Below are positions 8,362-16,757 of a stretch of 41,954 nt of DNA, one piece after another (within the stretch, counting starts at the first letter, position 1; every line of letters begins with the position of its first letter). The position numbers were made by a program, and so were the translations under genes. This DNA is from Planctomycetota bacterium. GTDB lineage: Bacteria; Planctomycetota; UBA1135; GCA-002686595. The notes below the pieces were generated by a model. That model ran no database searches. It was not told where the DNA came from and saw only the letters and a list, made by a program, of their open reading frames with translations. The stretch lies in the NCBI GenBank assembly GCA_020847695.1, contig JADLBP010000184.1, positions 1 through 41,954 on the forward strand, given 5' to 3'.

Positions 8362-9189
8362 TCAGTCCGCGAGCGCGCCGCAGCTCGCCAGCGCCGCGAT
8401 CACGCGCTCCTTCCACGCCGGCCGGCAGACCACGAGCTCGTGGTTCTTCGGGTCGGCCTGGTTGTAACGGTGATCCTCGCCGCGCAGCTTGCACACGGTC
8501 CAGCCGAGCGCACGCGCGATCACCTCCGGCGCGCACGTGTCCCACTCCTTCAGGCCCTTCTTGTGCACGTAGACGTCGGCCTCGCCGGCGAACAGGCGCG
8601 ACACCTTGAAGCCGACGCTGCCGAGCGGCACTTGCTCCTTCACGCCCATCGCTTCGCAGAAGCGGCCCGTCCAATCCGGCGTGTGACTGCGCGAGACGAC
8701 GATCTTCGGCGCCGAGGGGCTCGGCGAGTCGCCGCGCGTGAGCGAGCCCGCGTCCTTGCCGTCGATGCCGGCGCGCTCGAAACCGGGCAGGCAGACCGCC
8801 CACATCACTTGCTCGAGCGCCGGCAGCGCGACGGCGCCGAGCGCCGGCTTGCCTCCGAGCGTCAGCGCGACGTGCACCGCGAAGTCGTGGCGGAGCTCGC
8901 TGAACTCCTTCGTGCCGTCGAGCGGATCGATGATCCACGCGCGGTGCTTGGCGAGGCGGTCGCGCGAGTCGGCGGTCTCCTCCGAGAGCAATCCGTCGTC
9001 CGGATACCGGCCGCGCGTCAGCCCCTGGAGCAACCCGTCCGCCGCTTGGTCGCCGATGTCGGCGAGCAGCTTGTCCTTCCAACGCCCGGTCGCGCGCAGG
9101 CCCATCGCGCGTCGGCCGGCCCACACCGCCGCTTCGACGGCGAAGGCGAGGTCACGATCCATTTCCGTTGCGGTCGGCATCTTCGTCAT
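8362..9189 (-). CDS. cysQ: Inositol monophosphatase-family phosphatase, CysQ-like (3'(2'),5'-bisphosphate nucleotidase)
   Basis: 275 residues. The family metal sites are present: DIGDQAADGLL near residue 48, the LSEET glutamate, IDPLDGTKEF (the diagnostic WIIDPLDGT/S-xEF motif) and EWDTCAPEVIARALG near the C-terminus. Length and motifs fit CysQ/BPNT-type Mg-dependent, Li-sensitive phosphatases that remove the 3'-phosphate of PAP or PAPS, although inositol-phosphate or other sugar-phosphate activity cannot be excluded. The start is uncertain: ATGs at 9189 (MTKMPTATEM), 9180 and 9162 are in frame and none has a strong ribosome-binding site. It is the last gene of the long minus-strand cluster, 44 bp after the first SGNH gene, and converges on the metallopeptidase. 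Confidence 0.82.
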   Translation of the reverse strand: MTKMPTATEMDRDLAFAVEAAVWAGRRAMGLRATGRWKDKLLADIGDQAADGLLQGLTRGRYPDDGLLSEETADSRDRLAKHRAWIIDPLDGTKEFSELRHDFAVHVALTLGGKPALGAVALPALEQVMWAVCLPGFERAGIDGKDAGSLTRGDSPSPSAPKIVVSRSHTPDWTGRFCEAMGVKEQVPLGSVGFKVSRLFAGEADVYVHKKGLKEWDTCAPEVIARALGWTVCKLRGEDHRYNQADPKNHELVVCRPAWKERVIAALASCGALAD

Positions 9190-9233
9190 TGGAGTCTGTG
9201 TCGGCGAACGCGCGCCGCAAGTCAAGCGCTCGG

Positions 9234-10553
9234 TCAACGATCGGAGCGCGGGTGGGGATTCGCGGTGACCGCGTCGAGGAAGGGCTTGCCGAGCGCGCGC
9301 CCGAGCATCTGGTTCCCGAGCGCGTTGAAGTGGCACGAGTCGTAGTAGAGCGTCTCCTCGACGTCGGCGAACACACGCGAGGCGTCGTAGAAGGAGATGC
9401 CGCGCTCGAGCAACTGCGCGCTCGCCGCACGCAGCTCCGGATAGCCGAGTCGCGCGCCTTCCTCCCAAGCGGGGATGCTCGCGCCCTTCTCGATCTCCTG
9501 CGGAGTCAACGGCTTCGAGCCCGCGTCGTGCAGAGTCGGCTGCAGCACGTGCAGGAACGTGATGCCGTGCTCGCGGCAGAGCGCGGCGATCGAGCGCGAG
9601 CCCATCACCCACGCGGTCACCGACGAGCGCATCACCGCCGCGAGGTCGGGATCGAAGCGCGGGCCGGCCGCGGTCGGGCTGACCGTGCCCTTCGCGAGGC
9701 GATCGGAGACGCGCTGGAAGTGCGCCATCGCGTCGCTGCGCGCGCGGGTCAGCGACTTCAGCGCGAACGTGCTCGCGAGCGCGCTGCGCCAGATGCCCAG
9801 GTCGAGGATGCGCTGCGCCTGACGCGTGACGCCGAGCTGCCGCGCGCGCAGCGTCATCATCCCATCGAGCAGCTCGCGGTCCGCCGCGGGGTTGCTGGCG
9901 CGCGCGAGCCATTTCGTCGCGGTCGGGTAGAGCGGGAACTCGCCCATCGTCGCGTTCTGGCGCGTGATCGCGACCTCGTTGAAGCCGTCGAGCAGCAGCA
10001 CCGCGTCGAACTCGATGCCGAGCGACAGCATCGTGTGGAGCACGATCGTCTGCTGCGGTTGCTTGTACGCGCCGCGACCGAGACTCCAGTAGCGCACGAT
10101 CGACTTCGCGAAACGCGGATCCTTGCGGAGCTCCTCGATCAAGGTCTCCGCGCCCTCGGCTGCGAAGATCGCCGCGACCGAGCCTCCGAGGATCGCGATG
10201 TCGTAGTTGCGCGTCGCCGCTTCCGATTGGAAGTACGTGACGACGTTCGCCATGTCCTCGATGTAGCCCGCGGCGTCGATCCCGAAGTAGGGGTGCAGGA
10301 CCTCGGCTTGCTTCGGGTCGTTGGTCTCCTCGCGCGGCGCATTCCAGCGCGGCACGTTGTCGTTCAACGTCGAGATCGTGTTCAGGACGTCGAGTCGCGT
10401 CGCTTCGGCGTCGAACGCCTTGCCGCGGAAGGCGAGCAACGCGCGCGTGCCGCCCTCGGCGAGCAGCAGAGCGATCGCGAGCGAGCCGACGACGAGGACG
10501 AGCTTCTTCCAGAGCGGCGCGCGGCGCGGGGGGGCTTGGTCGGGCGGAGCCAT
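9234..10553 (-). CDS. Membrane-anchored SGNH/GDSL hydrolase, copy 1
   Basis: 439 residues. A basic N-terminus (APPRRAPLWKK) and one membrane helix (about 19-39) anchor a periplasmic domain. The SGNH blocks are in order: ILGGSVA with nucleophile S125, GRGAYKQPQQ (block II glycine and glutamines), LLLDGFNEVAI (block III Asn), and YYDSCHFNALGN with the D405/H408 dyad. The catalytic set is therefore complete. The family includes esterases, lipases and polysaccharide O-acetyl-transfer or deacetylation enzymes; the substrate is not deducible. Two paralogues precede it on the same strand (12025-13341 and 10630-12000), a local triplication. The gap to the upstream copy is 76 bp. Confidence 0.85.
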   Translation of the reverse strand: MAPPDQAPPRRAPLWKKLVLVVGSLAIALLLAEGGTRALLAFRGKAFDAEATRLDVLNTISTLNDNVPRWNAPREETNDPKQAEVLHPYFGIDAAGYIEDMANVVTYFQSEAATRNYDIAILGGSVAAIFAAEGAETLIEELRKDPRFAKSIVRYWSLGRGAYKQPQQTIVLHTMLSLGIEFDAVLLLDGFNEVAITRQNATMGEFPLYPTATKWLARASNPAADRELLDGMMTLRARQLGVTRQAQRILDLGIWRSALASTFALKSLTRARSDAMAHFQRVSDRLAKGTVSPTAAGPRFDPDLAAVMRSSVTAWVMGSRSIAALCREHGITFLHVLQPTLHDAGSKPLTPQEIEKGASIPAWEEGARLGYPELRAASAQLLERGISFYDASRVFADVEETLYYDSCHFNALGNQMLGRALGKPFLDAVTANPHPRSDR

Positions 10554-10629
10554 GCGAGGCGGAACGGAGCAGGTTGCTGGAGCGGCGCGGATTCGTCAAG
10601 GCGTCAGCGCCCGGTGCCGGGCGCGATCG

Positions 10630-12000
10630 TCATTTCGCGCGGGCGGCGAGCTCCTCCAGCGCGCGGCGAGCGATCGACTCGGCGAGCAGCCGATGGCCTG
10701 CGTCGTCGATGCGGCTCGCATCGCGATAGCGCGTCTCGCGCACGTCCGCGAAGACGCGCGACGCGTCGCAGAACGGCATGCCGCGGAGCGCGAGCTCCGC
10801 GCCCCGCGCGCGCAACGCCGGGTAGCCAAGTCGCGCGGCGTCGAGGCGCAGCGGATCCGGAGCGGCGAGCGCGAGCTCGTCCTCGCTCGCCGGCTTCGCG
10901 CCGTCGTCGTGGAGCGTCGGCTGCAACACGTGCACGTACGCGATGCCGCGCGCGCGGCACAGGCTCCACATCGAGAACGCGCCCTCGCCCCACGCCTCGA
11001 CCGCGCAGCGCAGCGCGTCGTCGGTCGAGCCCGTGAACTTCGGTCCGCGCTCCGCGGAGCCCTCGCGGAACGTCTTGAACGCGGCGTCGAGCTCCGCGAG
11101 CGCCGCATCGGCCTCGGCGCGCAGCTCGTGCAGCTTGCCGAGCGCGAGCGAGCCCGCGAGCGCGCTGAGCTCGACGTGCCGCGCGAGCGCACGCTCCGCG
11201 AACGCCGCGACGCGCGCGCGTCGCCGACGCAGCTCGATCAAGCGATCGAGCGTCCGCACGTCGCCGGTCGGGTTGCCCGCGAGCACGTTCCAGCGCGCGG
11301 CGGACGGGTAGAGCGGATGCGTGCCCGCCGCGACGTTCGAGAGCGCGATCGCGACGTCGTCGAAGCCGTCGATCGTGATCACGAGCTCGGGCTCGAGCCC
11401 CGCCGCGAGCGCGCACGCGAGCGCGTTGGCCTGCTGCGGCTGCTTGAACTCGGCGCGCGCTTCGCACCAGACGCGCACGGGGCCGTTCGCGCCGCCGGGG
11501 AAGTCCGGCGCGGCGCGCAGCAGCTCGCTCAGGCGCTCGGAGCCCGCGCCGACGAAGTCCGCGGCGACGGTGCCGCCTTCGACGAGCACGTCGAAGCCGT
11601 CGGGCGAGCGGCTGGCCTCGATCGCGGCGCGCAACCGCTCGTGCATCCGCAGGTCGTCGAAGCCGAGATAGGGGTGCAACGCCTGGTGCGCGTCGACGAG
11701 CCCGGCGGTGTCCGGTGCCGCCCCTTTGGAGTCGAGCGCGGAGTCCGCGACGCCGGGCGCGGTCTCGGTCGCCGCGTCCGCGGCGAAGCTCTCGAGCGCG
11801 TGGGTGAGCTCGCGCCGCGCGGCCGCGGCGTCCCACGGTGCTCCTGCGAGCCGCGCGCGGATCCGCGCGCCGATCTCGAGCACGAACGCGAGCGCGGCGA
11901 TGCCGCCCAGCACGAGCGCGAGCTTGAAGAGCGCTCCGCGACGGCCGATCGCGGCCGTTTGCCGGTGCTCGGCGTTCGTGTGCTCGGTTTCGGCGCTCAT
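10630..12000 (-). CDS. SGNH hydrolase paralogue, copy 2, lacking catalytic residues (probable pseudoenzyme)
   Basis: 456 residues with an N-terminal anchor helix (about 25-45). It aligns along its full length with copies 1 and 3 (shared FKQPQQ, LHPYLGFDD, HVLQPTLHDDGAKP, DASRVFADV). At the catalytic blocks, however, GGS is EGGT (T144), DGFNEV is DGFDDV, and the D-x-C-H-F-N block reads DASRID, placing Arg430 where the catalytic His belongs. Nucleophile, oxyanion-hole Asn and His are thus all replaced while the frame stays open and codon use stays normal. A structural or binding role is more likely than hydrolysis. The ATG at 12000 sits at the end of a small 14-bp tandem repeat that links it to the upstream copy by ATGA overlaps. 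Confidence 0.82.
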   Translation of the reverse strand: MSAETEHTNAEHRQTAAIGRRGALFKLALVLGGIAALAFVLEIGARIRARLAGAPWDAAAARRELTHALESFAADAATETAPGVADSALDSKGAAPDTAGLVDAHQALHPYLGFDDLRMHERLRAAIEASRSPDGFDVLVEGGTVAADFVGAGSERLSELLRAAPDFPGGANGPVRVWCEARAEFKQPQQANALACALAAGLEPELVITIDGFDDVAIALSNVAAGTHPLYPSAARWNVLAGNPTGDVRTLDRLIELRRRRARVAAFAERALARHVELSALAGSLALGKLHELRAEADAALAELDAAFKTFREGSAERGPKFTGSTDDALRCAVEAWGEGAFSMWSLCRARGIAYVHVLQPTLHDDGAKPASEDELALAAPDPLRLDAARLGYPALRARGAELALRGMPFCDASRVFADVRETRYRDASRIDDAGHRLLAESIARRALEELAARAK

Positions 12001-12040
12001 TTGCCGGCGCTCATTTGTCGGCGCTCATTTGTCGGCGCTC
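11991..12040. repeat. 14-bp tandem repeat across a gene junction (3.6 copies)
   Basis: The unit CGGCGCTCATTTGT/C is repeated at 11991, 12005 and 12019, with a partial copy at 12033. On the coding (minus) strand each unit reads ATGAGCGCCGRCAA, so every copy holds a start codon overlapped by a stop. The stop of SGNH copy 3 (12025-12027) and the start of copy 2 (12000) both lie within it. Confidence 0.9.
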
Positions 12041-13341
12041 CGGGCGCGTGCGCGCGCGGCGACCAGCGCGCGGCCGATCTCGGTCGCGATCACGGCGTAG
12101 CCGCGCGCGTTGAAGTGACACGTGTCGAAGTAGAGCGCCTCCTCGACGTCCGCGAACACGCGCGTCGCGTCGAGGTAGGGCACGCCGGCGGCGGCGAGCT
12201 CGGCTCCCGCGCTCTCGAGCAGCGGATAGCCGAGCCCGACTCCGGTCTGCCACGACTCGTTAGCGACGTTGCCCTTCTGCTCGCGCGCCGTCAGCTTCTT
12301 CGTCCCGGGGAGCAACGCCGTGGGTTGGAGCACGTCGAGGAAATCGATGCCGCGCGCGCTGCAGAGCGCGTGCAGCGCGAGCCCGTCCTCGCGCCACGCG
12401 CGGACCAGACGCGCGATCCGTTGCTCGTCGGTGCCCGAGTTCGGCGGACCGGAGAGCGCGGTGAACGCCTGCGAGCTCGCGACCCGTCGCTCGAGCTCCA
12501 GCGCTGCCGCGCTCGCGCCGGTGCGCAGGCTCTCGATCCGTCGCAGGCCGAGCCAGGATGTCACCGCGAAACGCGAGAGGTCCCAACGCGCGTAGTCTTC
12601 GGCCGCGTCGATCACCGCGAGTTGGCGCGTGCGCAGTTCCATCGCCGCAGCGAGGCTCGGCGGGTCGGATGCGACCGCTCCGGCGAGGTTGAGCCAGATG
12701 TTGCCGCACGGGTAGGAGCCCGCGACGCCCTGGCGCTCGTTCTGGAACCCGACGGCGACTTCGTTGAAGCCGTCGAGCGCGATCACCGCGTCCGGCTTCG
12801 CGCCCGCGCACAGCAGGTACTGGAGCACCAGCGTCTGCTGCGGAGCCTTGTGCGCCGCGCGACCGTGGCCGAGCACCATGATCGGTCGCGTCGCGAGCTC
12901 CGGATCCGCGCGCAACGCCGCGGTCAGCGCCTCGACTCCGTCGGGCAAGAAGCTCATCGCGACCGAGCCGCCGAGGATCACGACGTCGTACGACTTCTCC
13001 GCCTCCGGCGAGCGGTGGTACGCGAGCTCGGTCGGCAGGTTGTTCAGGTAGCCCTGGAAGTCGTAGCCGTAGTAGGGGTGCAGTCGCTGGCCCTGCGAGT
13101 GCACGTCCTGCGCGGCGGCCTCGTCGATGCGGCGCACGCGCGGAGCCGCGTCGACCAGGCTGGAGTGCAGCGTGCCGACGAGCTCGGCGGCGGCGGTCGA
13201 GTCGAACGGCTTGCCGCTGCGCGCGAGCGCGACGCGCGTCGCGACTTCCGCGAGCACCAGCGCCGCAGCGAGCCCGAGCACGAGCGCGGCGACGCGCACG
13301 AGCCGTCGGCGCGGCGGTCGGGGGACCGGGTCGGGGCTCAT
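12025..13341 (-). CDS. Membrane-anchored SGNH/GDSL hydrolase, copy 3
   Basis: 438 residues with the ATG at 13341. A basic N-terminus (RPPRRRLVR) leads into a membrane helix (about 15-35). The catalytic blocks are intact: VVILGGSVA with S126, GRAAHKAPQQ, IALDGFNEVAV, and YFDTCHFNARG with the D406/H409 dyad. Closest relative in the window is copy 1; the degenerate copy 2 lies between them. It is the most upstream of the three, 34 bp after the MORN-repeat gene, and ends in a tandem repeat that couples it to copy 2. A periplasmic esterase or acyl-transfer role is the family expectation. The substrate is unknown. Confidence 0.85.
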   Translation of the reverse strand: MSPDPVPRPPRRRLVRVAALVLGLAAALVLAEVATRVALARSGKPFDSTAAAELVGTLHSSLVDAAPRVRRIDEAAAQDVHSQGQRLHPYYGYDFQGYLNNLPTELAYHRSPEAEKSYDVVILGGSVAMSFLPDGVEALTAALRADPELATRPIMVLGHGRAAHKAPQQTLVLQYLLCAGAKPDAVIALDGFNEVAVGFQNERQGVAGSYPCGNIWLNLAGAVASDPPSLAAAMELRTRQLAVIDAAEDYARWDLSRFAVTSWLGLRRIESLRTGASAAALELERRVASSQAFTALSGPPNSGTDEQRIARLVRAWREDGLALHALCSARGIDFLDVLQPTALLPGTKKLTAREQKGNVANESWQTGVGLGYPLLESAGAELAAAGVPYLDATRVFADVEEALYFDTCHFNARGYAVIATEIGRALVAARARARSADK

Positions 13342-13375
13342 GGACGAGCGAGGATCCCGCGCTCCCGCGGAACCG

Positions 13376-13807
13376 TCAAGCGTTCCAATCGTTGAAGCCC
13401 TTCATCGCGGCGAAGCGCAGGCCGTTCTCGTAGACGCCGGTGCGGCGGCCGTCGAGCTTGCCGTCGCGGCGGAAGTAGAACCACTCGCCCGATTGGGCTC
13501 CGTCCTTGAACTCGCCGACCCAACGCTTCTTGCCGTTGCGGTACCACGCGGTCGAGCGGCCGTGCAGTCGGCCGTGCGCGTAGACGCGCTCGCGGCGCTT
13601 CGAGCCGTCGAGCCAGAAATGCGTGCGGCGCACGCGGCCGTCGCTCTCGCGCGTCGTCGAGACGAGCACCGGGCCGAACGGCAGCTTGCGCGCGCGCACG
13701 TCGGGGCTCGCGCCCGCGACCGGAAACGCGAACAGCGCGAGCAGCGCCGCGTCGAGCTCGCCGAGCGCGTGTCGGACGTCCGCGAGCTCGATCGAGCGAC
13801 GGCGCAT
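13376..13807 (-). CDS. MORN_2/YwqK-like repeat protein
   Basis: 143 residues. The ATG at 13807 shares one base with the stop of the upstream acylase gene (TGATG), so I reject the longer in-frame extension into that gene. The C-terminal half carries about three MORN_2-type repeats with a W/F-YxNGKxxxxGxFKDGxxxGxWxxF pattern: GRSTAWYRNGKKRWVGEFKD, then GEWFYFRRDGKLDGRRTG, then VYENGLR. This is the repeat of proteins often labelled 'YwqK antitoxin', a label based on distant similarity rather than shown function. The N-terminal 45 residues contain a moderately hydrophobic stretch (DAALLALFAFPVAGAS) that could be a signal sequence. Function unknown. Confidence 0.7.
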   Translation of the reverse strand: MRRRSIELADVRHALGELDAALLALFAFPVAGASPDVRARKLPFGPVLVSTTRESDGRVRRTHFWLDGSKRRERVYAHGRLHGRSTAWYRNGKKRWVGEFKDGAQSGEWFYFRRDGKLDGRRTGVYENGLRFAAMKGFNDWNA

Positions 13808-16173
13808 CACGGTTTCAGCGCGATCGTCGACGCGACGTGCGCGTCGATCGCGGTGTCGCTCCAGTACACGCGCCGCATGCGGCCGGCGACGTAGTCCTCG
13901 AGCTGATCGTCGAAGTGTGCGTCGAACGGGTGGCCCGATTGGCCTCCCGGCAGGATCGTCAGCGAGCGATCGCCGTCGCCGAGGTCCGCGATCCAGCGCA
14001 TCGACGCGCCGTGCCCGACCGCGACGTGGTCGCCGCGCCACCAACCGGTGAACACGCACACGGTCTGCGCCGAGCCCGGCAGCATGAACGGTCCGCGACG
14101 GAACAACCCGCCGATGTACGGCGCGGCGGCGAGCGGGTGCTCGGGCTGCCATACGTTGAGCGCGGTCCAATCCCACGCGCTCGGTTCGGCGCCGAAGCGC
14201 GTGCGCATCTCCTTCAGCGCCGCGGCGAGCGCGGCGACGAGCGCGTCGCGAAGCGACTCGATGCCAGGCGTCTCGACGTCGTCGCACCATTTCGCGGAGA
14301 GCTCGCCGACCAGCAAGCGCTCGAGCGCGTCGGCCTTGCGCAGCAGTCCCATCGGTCCGAGCTTCGCGGCGCGGAACTCGTCGTCGAAGACGCGCGCGCC
14401 GAGCTCGCGCTCGAAGATCCCGAACAGCGCCGCGGCGCCACCTTTCTGCATCCGGCCGTCCCACGCGCGCAGGAGGTCCGCCGCGGCGCGCGCGTCTCCG
14501 TCGAGATCGTTCGGCAGCGCGGCGACCAGCGCGAGCGCGTAGCGCGAGACGACGTCGAGCTGGAGCTCGAGCGTCTTCTCCGGCGTCCACGCGCGCGCTC
14601 CGTCGAGGCGCTCGCGGATCCGCTCGATGCGCGAGGGGTTCGCGAAGTCGCCGGCGAGCGCCAGCGCCGAGTTCTGCGGCCGTGTGTCGTTGTTCGCGGT
14701 CGCGACGAAGCCTTCGCTCGGCCGCGAGATGCGCGGGTTGTCGTCCGCGGCGCGCAGGCCGTTCCACGCCCAGCGCGCGTCCCAACCGGGCGCGGGGAAC
14801 GAGCCGTCGCCGCGCGCGCGCTCCGGCGCGCGACCGAGCAGCGTGAACAGCACCGCGCCGCGCGTGTCGCCCGCGACGATGCTCTGCACCGGTGCGACGA
14901 AGTCGGCGATCGCGCGCGGCACGTCGTCGACGCTCTTCGAGCGCGCGAGCGCGACGAACGGCGCGACCGGGTCGAACGGCGTGTACGCGGTCCACGCGAG
15001 CGACCGCGCGGGCAGGCCGCGCGACGCGATCGACGGCAAGAGCACGCCTCGATCGGTGGTGCCGGTGTCGACGACGACGTCCTCGCCGTCCTTCACGCGG
15101 ATCGTCTCGGCGCGCTTCTCGATCGGCACGAACGAGTCGCCGCGGCGCACCGACGTTCCGTCCGCCGAGAGCTCCTCCAGGAATTCGTCGGTCGCGTCGA
15201 GCTCGCTGTTCGTGAAGCCCCACGCGACGTCGGGGCCGCGACCGATCACGACCACCGGCAAGCCGGCGAGCGTCATCCCGTACGCGTCGTAGTCGGTCGC
15301 TCGCAGGCCGGCCTCGTACCAGAGCGCGGGCAAGCCGAGCCCGAGGTGCGGATCGTTCGCGACCAGCGCCGCGTTCGCTTCCGAGCGCTCCGCGTCGACC
15401 GCCCAGTTGTTGCTGCCGCCCTTCTTCTCGACGTGCTCGGCGCCGGCGTCGAACGAGCGCAGCGTCGGATCGGCGGCCGCGAGCTTCTTGCGCGCGTCCG
15501 CGGCGAGCACCAGCACGTCGTCTGCGATCTCGAGCGGGCCCTTGCCGATCAGGTCGAGCGCGCGCTCCTTGCCGAACGCGCCCAACCACTCGAAGCGTTG
15601 CTCCTCGTAGAAGCGCGGATAGCAGAGATCGCACGCCATCAGCAGCGCGAAGCAGAGGCTGTCGGCCGGTTGCCACGGCGCGACCTCGTCGACCAAGAGG
15701 TCGAGGTCGCTCGGGAGGTCGCCGCGGTGCGCGTCGAGCCACGCGTTGACGCCGCGCGCGTACGCGTCGAGCAGCTCGCGGCTCTCGGGCGTGAGCGCGG
15801 CGACGTAGCTCTCCGCGGTGCGGCGCAGCCCGAGCTCGCGCATGCGCACGTCCTCGGCGACCGCGCCGGCGCCGACGACCTCGGCGAGGCGACCGCTCGC
15901 GCGACGGCGGCCCATCTCGAGCTGGAACAGTCGATCGTTCGCGTGCAGCCAACCGAGCGCGGCGGCGAGATCGACCAGCTTCTCGGCGCGCACGTGCGGC
16001 ACCGCGCGCTCGTCAAGGCGCACCGCGACCGGCGCCGACAACCCCGGCACCGTGAACTCGCCGCTGCGCTCGGGCAGGCCGGAGCGCCGCCACATCCCGA
16101 GCCAGAACGCGCCGACGCCGAGCGCGAACGCGACCACCGCCAGCGCTCCGAGCGCGAGAGTCTTCCAGCGCAC
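13807..16173 (-). CDS. Penicillin acylase (penicillin amidase) family Ntn-hydrolase
   Basis: 788 residues with a GTG start at 16173, preceded by GGAGCTGAG. The N-terminal membrane helix (about 8-28) suggests a membrane-tethered periplasmic enzyme. Family marks: the alpha-chain segment WLHANDRLFQLEMGRRRASGR, and the self-cleavage site G-G-S-N-N-W, where S254 would become the N-terminal nucleophile of the beta chain. NDPHLGLGLPALWYEA and GFTNSELDATDEF follow, as in the family. Length fits the single-chain precursor with a spacer peptide. Members cleave amides such as beta-lactam side chains or acyl-homoserine lactones; the natural substrate here is unknown. It lies 7 bp after the rhodanese gene and overlaps the MORN gene by one base, so the cluster is probably an operon. 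Confidence 0.9.
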   Translation of the reverse strand: MRWKTLALGALAVVAFALGVGAFWLGMWRRSGLPERSGEFTVPGLSAPVAVRLDERAVPHVRAEKLVDLAAALGWLHANDRLFQLEMGRRRASGRLAEVVGAGAVAEDVRMRELGLRRTAESYVAALTPESRELLDAYARGVNAWLDAHRGDLPSDLDLLVDEVAPWQPADSLCFALLMACDLCYPRFYEEQRFEWLGAFGKERALDLIGKGPLEIADDVLVLAADARKKLAAADPTLRSFDAGAEHVEKKGGSNNWAVDAERSEANAALVANDPHLGLGLPALWYEAGLRATDYDAYGMTLAGLPVVVIGRGPDVAWGFTNSELDATDEFLEELSADGTSVRRGDSFVPIEKRAETIRVKDGEDVVVDTGTTDRGVLLPSIASRGLPARSLAWTAYTPFDPVAPFVALARSKSVDDVPRAIADFVAPVQSIVAGDTRGAVLFTLLGRAPERARGDGSFPAPGWDARWAWNGLRAADDNPRISRPSEGFVATANNDTRPQNSALALAGDFANPSRIERIRERLDGARAWTPEKTLELQLDVVSRYALALVAALPNDLDGDARAAADLLRAWDGRMQKGGAAALFGIFERELGARVFDDEFRAAKLGPMGLLRKADALERLLVGELSAKWCDDVETPGIESLRDALVAALAAALKEMRTRFGAEPSAWDWTALNVWQPEHPLAAAPYIGGLFRRGPFMLPGSAQTVCVFTGWWRGDHVAVGHGASMRWIADLGDGDRSLTILPGGQSGHPFDAHFDDQLEDYVAGRMRRVYWSDTAIDAHVASTIALKP

Positions 16174-16180
16174 GGTGGGC

Positions 16181-16747
16181 TCAGCTCCGCTTGTCGCGCG
16201 AGCCTTGGTCCTCCCGCGCGATCGGGCCCTTCCACGCGCCGATTCCGCCGGCGAGGTTGTAGAGCTCGCGATAGCCCTGCGACGTCAGGAAATCGCACGC
16301 CGCGGCCGAGCGTCCGCCTCCGGCGCAGTAGAGCAGCGTGCGCTTGCCGTCGTTCGGGAGCTCGCCCTTGCGAGACTCGAGCTCGTCGACCGGGATCAGG
16401 ATCGCCCCCGGCAGGATCCCTCCGGCGGTTTCCTGCGGCGAGCGCACGTCGACGATCCGCAGCTCGCCGCTCGCGAGCATGCGCTGCGCCTCCGGCCCGT
16501 CGACGTCGCGCCAGAGTTGGCCTTCGAGGATCATCTCGCGGGTCGGCTGCGCGCCTTCGGCGACCGCGGCGAGCAGTTGGCGCGTCACCGAGAGTTGCTC
16601 GGCGAGCTCCTCGCGCGCCGCGTTCGCCGCGCGCTTCGCTTCCATGCGCGCGTCCTCGAGCTCGCGCGCCGCCGCCGACACCTTGGCGAGCGCCGAGAGA
16701 GCCAGGATCAACGCCAACGCCGCAATGCCGACCGCAATCCAGAGCAT
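16181..16747 (-). CDS. Membrane-anchored rhodanese-domain protein
   Basis: 188 residues. An N-terminal membrane helix (about 3-22) is followed by a predicted coiled coil (AARELEDARMEAKRAANAAR onward, to about residue 62), then a rhodanese domain from about residue 80. The active-site loop C-A-G-G-G-R-S holds the predicted catalytic cysteine C141, and DVRSPQETAGGILPGAILIP is the typical first half of the domain. It would transfer sulfane sulfur or bind a partner at the membrane. The ribosome-binding site GAGGAG overlaps the stop codon of the upstream FIST gene (10 bp gap), so the two genes are translationally coupled. Confidence 0.88.
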   Translation of the reverse strand: MLWIAVGIAALALILALSALAKVSAAARELEDARMEAKRAANAAREELAEQLSVTRQLLAAVAEGAQPTREMILEGQLWRDVDGPEAQRMLASGELRIVDVRSPQETAGGILPGAILIPVDELESRKGELPNDGKRTLLYCAGGGRSAAACDFLTSQGYRELYNLAGGIGAWKGPIAREDQGSRDKRS

Positions 16748-16757
16748 CGATGTCTCC

